The notes under the pieces were generated by a model that worked only from the letters and a program-made list of their open reading frames with translations, was not told the DNA's origin and did no database searches. From Stutzerimonas stutzeri (GTDB taxonomy: Bacteria > Pseudomonadota > Gammaproteobacteria > Pseudomonadales > Pseudomonadaceae), in the NCBI GenBank assembly GCA_002345575.1, contig DDVX01000001.1, positions 1-35,969 on the forward strand: DNA of 35,969 nt, read 5' to 3'. This document shows positions 32,702-35,969 of the stretch, piece after piece; positions within the stretch are counted from its first letter, which is position 1; each line of letters starts with the position of its first letter. A program made the position numbers and the translations under genes.

Positions 32702-34480
32702 CTAGAACTGCGCTGCCTCTAGCAGGTACAGCGATTCGCTCCCGGCTTTCACCGACGCACTGAGCGACTCGATGCGCGGCAGAAGACGCGCAAAGTAGAA
32801 ACGTGCCGTACCCAGCTTGCTCACATAGAAATCGTCCTGCTCCTGCTTGCCCAGTGCAGCAGCGGCCATGCGCGCCCACATGTAGGCGTAAGCCGTGTAG
32901 CCGAAGGCATGCAGGTATTCAACCGAAGCTGCCCCAATCTCATTGGGATTGCTCTTTGCGCTCTCGAGAACGAATGCTGTCAGCTCGTCGAGGCTATCCA
33001 GCGCAGCTTTCAATGGTGTGACAAATTCAGCCAGCTCCGCACCCGCCTCGGAGCAATAGCTGCGAATCTCGTCGGCAAAGACCTGATACATCTCGCCGCC
33101 ACTACCAACCACCTTGCGCCCCAAGAGGTCCAGTGCCTGAATGCCGTTGGTGCCTTCGTAAATCTGGGTGATGCGGCAGTCGCGCACCAGCTGTTCCTGC
33201 CCCCACTCGCGGATGAAACCGTGGCCACCGAAGACTTGCTGGCCGTGGATCGTGGTCTCCAGACCCATGTCGGTGAGGAACGCCTTGGCCACTGGCGTCA
33301 GCAGGGCCACCTGGGATTCGGCACGCTTGCGTGCCTGGGCGTCGTCACTGAATTTGGCGATATCCAACTGCAATGCGACATAACTGGAGAACGCGCGGCC
33401 ACCTTCATTGAGCGCCTTCATGGTCAGCAGCATGCGGCGTACATCAGGGTGCACGATGATCGGGTCGGCGGCCTTATCGGGTGCCACCGCCCCGGTCGGG
33501 GCACGACTCTGGATTCGCTCGCGGGCGTATTCGATAGCGCTCTGGTACGAACGCTCGCCAGTCGCCAACCCCTGAATACCAACGCCCAGGCGCTCGTAGT
33601 TCATCATGGTGAACATGGCCGCCAGACCCTTGTTCGGCTCGCCCACCATCCAGCCGGTAGCTCCGTCAAAGTTCATCACGCAGGTGGCCGAGGCCTGAAT
33701 ACCCATCTTGTGTTCGATGGAGCCGCAGGACAGCGAATTGCGCTCGCCCAGCGAACCGTCGTCATTGACCATCACCTTGGGCACCAGGAACAGGGAGATG
33801 CCGCGCGAGCCGGCCGGCGCATCGGGCAGCTTGGCCAAGACTAGATGGATGATGTTTTCGGTCAGGTCGTGCTCGCCACCGGTGATGAAGATCTTGGTGC
33901 CACTGACCTTGTAGGTGCCGTCAGCCTGCGGCTCGGCCTTGGTGCGGATAATGCCCAGGTCGGTGCCGGCATGGGGCTCGGTCAGGCACATGGAGCCGGC
34001 CCAGACGCCGCTGTACATATTGGGCAGGTATTTCTGCTTGAGCTCCTCACTGGCGTGGGCGTAGATGGACAAACAAGCACCGGAGGTCAGCATTGGATAC
34101 AGGCCGAAGGCCAGGCTCGCCGAGTTCATCATTTCCTCAACCTGGGCGGAGATCGCCTTGGGCATGCCCATACCACCATAAGCCGGATCGCCGCCAACAC
34201 CGACCCAACCGCCTTCGGCATACAGCTTATAGGCTTCGCGATAACCGGCAGGCGTGCTGACCGCACCATCGTCCCAGTGGCAACCCTCTTCGTCACCGCT
34301 GCGATTGAGCGGGCTGATGGTATTGCCGGTGATCTTGCCGGCTTCTTCGAGAATGGCCTCGGCGGTTTCCGCATCAACCACTTCAGCTAGCGCGGGCAAT
34401 GTTTGCCAGAGCGTCGGCGCATCGAAGACCTCATTCAGGATGAAACGCATGTCGCGCAGCGGTGCTTTGTAGTCAGCCAT
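32702..34480 (-). CDS. Acyl-CoA dehydrogenase (long, with C-terminal extension)
   Basis: This FAD enzyme oxidises acyl-CoA to 2-enoyl-CoA, probably in fatty-acid degradation. The 592-residue protein is longer than the usual 380 because of the extra C-terminal region of the Acyl-CoA_dh_C type. Landmarks are DMRFILNEVF at the N-terminus, YGGMGMP, MCLTEPHAGTDLG (FAD/substrate loop), FGGHGFIREW and YEGTNGIQALDL with the likely catalytic Glu442. The frame is open 27 codons upstream; ATG 34480 has GAGGTC before it and gives the conserved MADYKAPLRDMRF start. A terminator lies downstream at 32403-32431. PA5020 holds the same place in P. aeruginosa. The chain-length preference cannot be told, and a thioether-type (DmdC-like) substrate is possible because that family has the same architecture. 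Confidence 0.92.
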   Translation of the reverse strand: MADYKAPLRDMRFILNEVFDAPTLWQTLPALAEVVDAETAEAILEEAGKITGNTISPLNRSGDEEGCHWDDGAVSTPAGYREAYKLYAEGGWVGVGGDPAYGGMGMPKAISAQVEEMMNSASLAFGLYPMLTSGACLSIYAHASEELKQKYLPNMYSGVWAGSMCLTEPHAGTDLGIIRTKAEPQADGTYKVSGTKIFITGGEHDLTENIIHLVLAKLPDAPAGSRGISLFLVPKVMVNDDGSLGERNSLSCGSIEHKMGIQASATCVMNFDGATGWMVGEPNKGLAAMFTMMNYERLGVGIQGLATGERSYQSAIEYARERIQSRAPTGAVAPDKAADPIIVHPDVRRMLLTMKALNEGGRAFSSYVALQLDIAKFSDDAQARKRAESQVALLTPVAKAFLTDMGLETTIHGQQVFGGHGFIREWGQEQLVRDCRITQIYEGTNGIQALDLLGRKVVGSGGEMYQVFADEIRSYCSEAGAELAEFVTPLKAALDSLDELTAFVLESAKSNPNEIGAASVEYLHAFGYTAYAYMWARMAAAALGKQEQDDFYVSKLGTARFYFARLLPRIESLSASVKAGSESLYLLEAAQF

Positions 34481-34618
34481 GGAGAGACCTCGCAGAAACA
34501 TGTCACCCGGCCGGTTGGCCGCAGGTTTTAGCGAGTCTAACGGACACCAACAGACGCCCAAAGCGTCTTTTTATGACCGCCTGGTTCTTCTACGTAACGA
34601 ATCCAATTTGCCCAGGCG

Positions 34619-35869
34619 CTATGCATCGACCGCGGCAGGCTTGTTCGTGCGTACCGCACCGCGACGGTTCTGGCCGAAGGCACGCACACAGTTACGGCCT
34701 GCATTCTTCGCACTATAGAGCGCTTGATCCGCTGCCTTGATCACTTCCTCCGGGCCTCGCTGCTCCGGCAACCGCTCGGCCACACCGATACTGATGGTCA
34801 CCGAAACCTGGCTGCCGTTGCCGCTCCCTCGGCGCCGCTTACCCTGTTGCGCTGCCTTGGGACGGTTCGCTTTGTCGCGCAGCTGCAACCGGTATTCCTC
34901 CACGGCCTGACGCACTGCCTCAAGGTGTGGCAAACAGTCGTTCAGGTCGCGACCGGGGAACACCAGAGTGAATTCCTCACCGCCATAACGATTAGCCCGC
35001 CCACCCCCACCGATCTTGCGCAGCCGGCTCGCCACCAGTCGCAGCACCTGATCACCGACATCGTGGCCATGTGTATCGTTGAAGGCCTTGAAGTGATCCA
35101 CATCGGCCATGGCGATCACGTACTGCCGCCCGAGCCGCTGCAGCCGCTCGTTCAGCGCCCGGCGCCCTGGCAAGCCGGTGAGCTCATCGCGGAACGCCAT
35201 CTGATAGGCTTCCTGGGCAATCGACACGACCAGAATCAGCATCACCATGCTGCTCAACACATTCAGCGCACCGGGCTGTTTGAAAACTTGCGGCAGCATC
35301 AGCAGCAGACCGGCCAGTGCGACAAACTGCGCTGCATGCACCGGTCGCGGCTGCCGCAGGTATTGCGCCACCAGCACCACGAAGGCCAGCAGAAACAGCG
35401 GATAGGTCAGCTGGATCAGACTGAACCAATCGGCATACAGGCCGGGCCAGCGCACCACCGCCAGCCACTCCAGCAGGCCATCGGGAAACCCACGCGCCAG
35501 CATGAACGCGACCACTGAGGCCACAAGCAGCACGGCCAGCCGGGCTAAGCACTCCTGCAGCATCTGAGTGCGCTCCTGCCAGACGCCATACAAGCCGTAA
35601 AGCGCCGGTAGCAGTACACAGCACAGATGGAAGATCAGCGCCGCCTCAGGCAGCACCGCTCCGGTTGCCCGGTAATGGTCCGCCTGGGTGTCGAGCAGAA
35701 AGTAGACCAGATAAACCACGAGCAGCAGAAAGGCCTCACGGGCGCGCCCATAGGCACTGCAAAACGCCGCTCCCAGCAGCAGAAGCACGGTCGGCAGGAC
35801 GTTGAACAGCGAGGTGAAGAAGTCGTTGAGACTCGACTGCCGTGCGGCCACCAACCCGCCCACCAGCAA
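34619..35869 (-). CDS. Membrane-bound diguanylate cyclase (GGDEF)
   Basis: The N-terminal 220 residues hold about six or seven hydrophobic segments (for example LLLLGAAFCSAY, FLLLVVYLVYFLL, LFLLAFVVLVAQYL), so the sensor is in the inner membrane. The C-terminal GGDEF domain has FRDELTGLPGRRALNERL near 226-243, MADVDHFKAFND and the active-site RYGGEEF with GGEEF at 296-300. This should make c-di-GMP from two GTP. The allosteric RxxD I-site is absent: glycines stand at the expected place. A basic insert (KRRRGSGNGS) lies late in the domain. The start is uncertain: TTG 35869 has no clear ribosome site, and the frame stays open upstream to about 35959 without an ATG, so the true N-terminus may be a few residues off. 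It is separated by 138 bases from the acyl-CoA dehydrogenase start. Confidence 0.85.
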   Translation of the reverse strand: MLVGGLVAARQSSLNDFFTSLFNVLPTVLLLLGAAFCSAYGRAREAFLLLVVYLVYFLLDTQADHYRATGAVLPEAALIFHLCCVLLPALYGLYGVWQERTQMLQECLARLAVLLVASVVAFMLARGFPDGLLEWLAVVRWPGLYADWFSLIQLTYPLFLLAFVVLVAQYLRQPRPVHAAQFVALAGLLLMLPQVFKQPGALNVLSSMVMLILVVSIAQEAYQMAFRDELTGLPGRRALNERLQRLGRQYVIAMADVDHFKAFNDTHGHDVGDQVLRLVASRLRKIGGGGRANRYGGEEFTLVFPGRDLNDCLPHLEAVRQAVEEYRLQLRDKANRPKAAQQGKRRRGSGNGSQVSVTISIGVAERLPEQRGPEEVIKAADQALYSAKNAGRNCVRAFGQNRRGAVRTNKPAAVDA

Positions 35870-35941
35870 GGCCAGTGGCGAATAGAAATGACCAAAATGC
35901 GCGACAAGCCCCGTACTTCTTGTGCAGGGAAGGATAGCGCT

Positions 35942-35959
35942 GGGAGGTGGCAGCCTCCC
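35942..35959. repeat. Short hairpin near the window edge
   Basis: GGGAGG (35942-35947) pairs with CCTCCC (35954-35959) across TGGCAG. It lies upstream of the diguanylate cyclase start. Without the sequence beyond the window I cannot tell whether it is a terminator of a gene to the right or a leader hairpin. Confidence 0.4.
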
Positions 35960-35969
35960 TTAATGTGGT

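Overview
The window reads as a Pseudomonas-type chromosome (Pseudomonas sensu lato; a P. stutzeri- or P. mendocina-like species is my guess, not proven). Reasons: GC-rich coding, highly Pseudomonas-like IlvE, WaaP and AceF proteins, typical Pseudomonas REP palindromes, and a gene order that, from memory, follows P. aeruginosa PA4996 to PA5020. The window is almost entirely a lipopolysaccharide (LPS) core and lipid A-core export locus joined to conserved housekeeping genes. No RNA genes, insertion sequences, prophage or CRISPR arrays were seen.

Layout. At 81-910 lies a frameshifted sugar-kinase-like gene (+). hldE and msbA (999-4350, minus) make ADP-heptose and flip lipid A-core. Divergent from msbA are a small atypical kinase-like protein and a WaaL-type O-antigen ligase (4385-6210, plus). 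From 19386 down to 6190 runs one long leftward series: waaF, waaC, waaG, a REP-filled gap, waaP, wapP, wapQ, a tandem double kinase, a short gap, the carbamoyltransferase wapO, a GT4 enzyme (wapH position), a GT2 enzyme, a CgeB-like glycosyltransferase and a polysaccharide pyruvyl transferase. Many junctions overlap by 1-14 bases, which suggests translational coupling. The first genes build the conserved heptose/hexosamine inner core, the kinases and the carbamoyltransferase decorate it, and the last, AT-richer genes look like the strain-variable outer core. The combination predicts a strongly anionic core carrying phosphate, carbamoyl and probably pyruvate-ketal groups.

Right of the core cluster are ilvE and glnE (minus), then a 271-base control region with two near-identical palindromes 51 bases apart (HexR-like), then aceE-aceF (plus), which encode pyruvate dehydrogenase E1 and E2 and end in a strong terminator. 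After a REP pair come a small secreted protein of unknown function (minus), a DipA-like PAS/GAF/degenerate-GGDEF/EAL phosphodiesterase and msrA (plus). A 454-base gap follows with a bidirectional terminator and an unexplained inverted repeat. The window ends with an acyl-CoA dehydrogenase and a membrane diguanylate cyclase (both minus).

The most notable points are the pyruvyl transferase inside an LPS core cluster, the seven kinase-fold domains (several with altered catalytic residues, one protein with two complete kinase domains), the phased operator pair before aceE, and the frameshifted kinase at the left edge. Function calls rest on motifs and remembered family sequences; nothing was searched.
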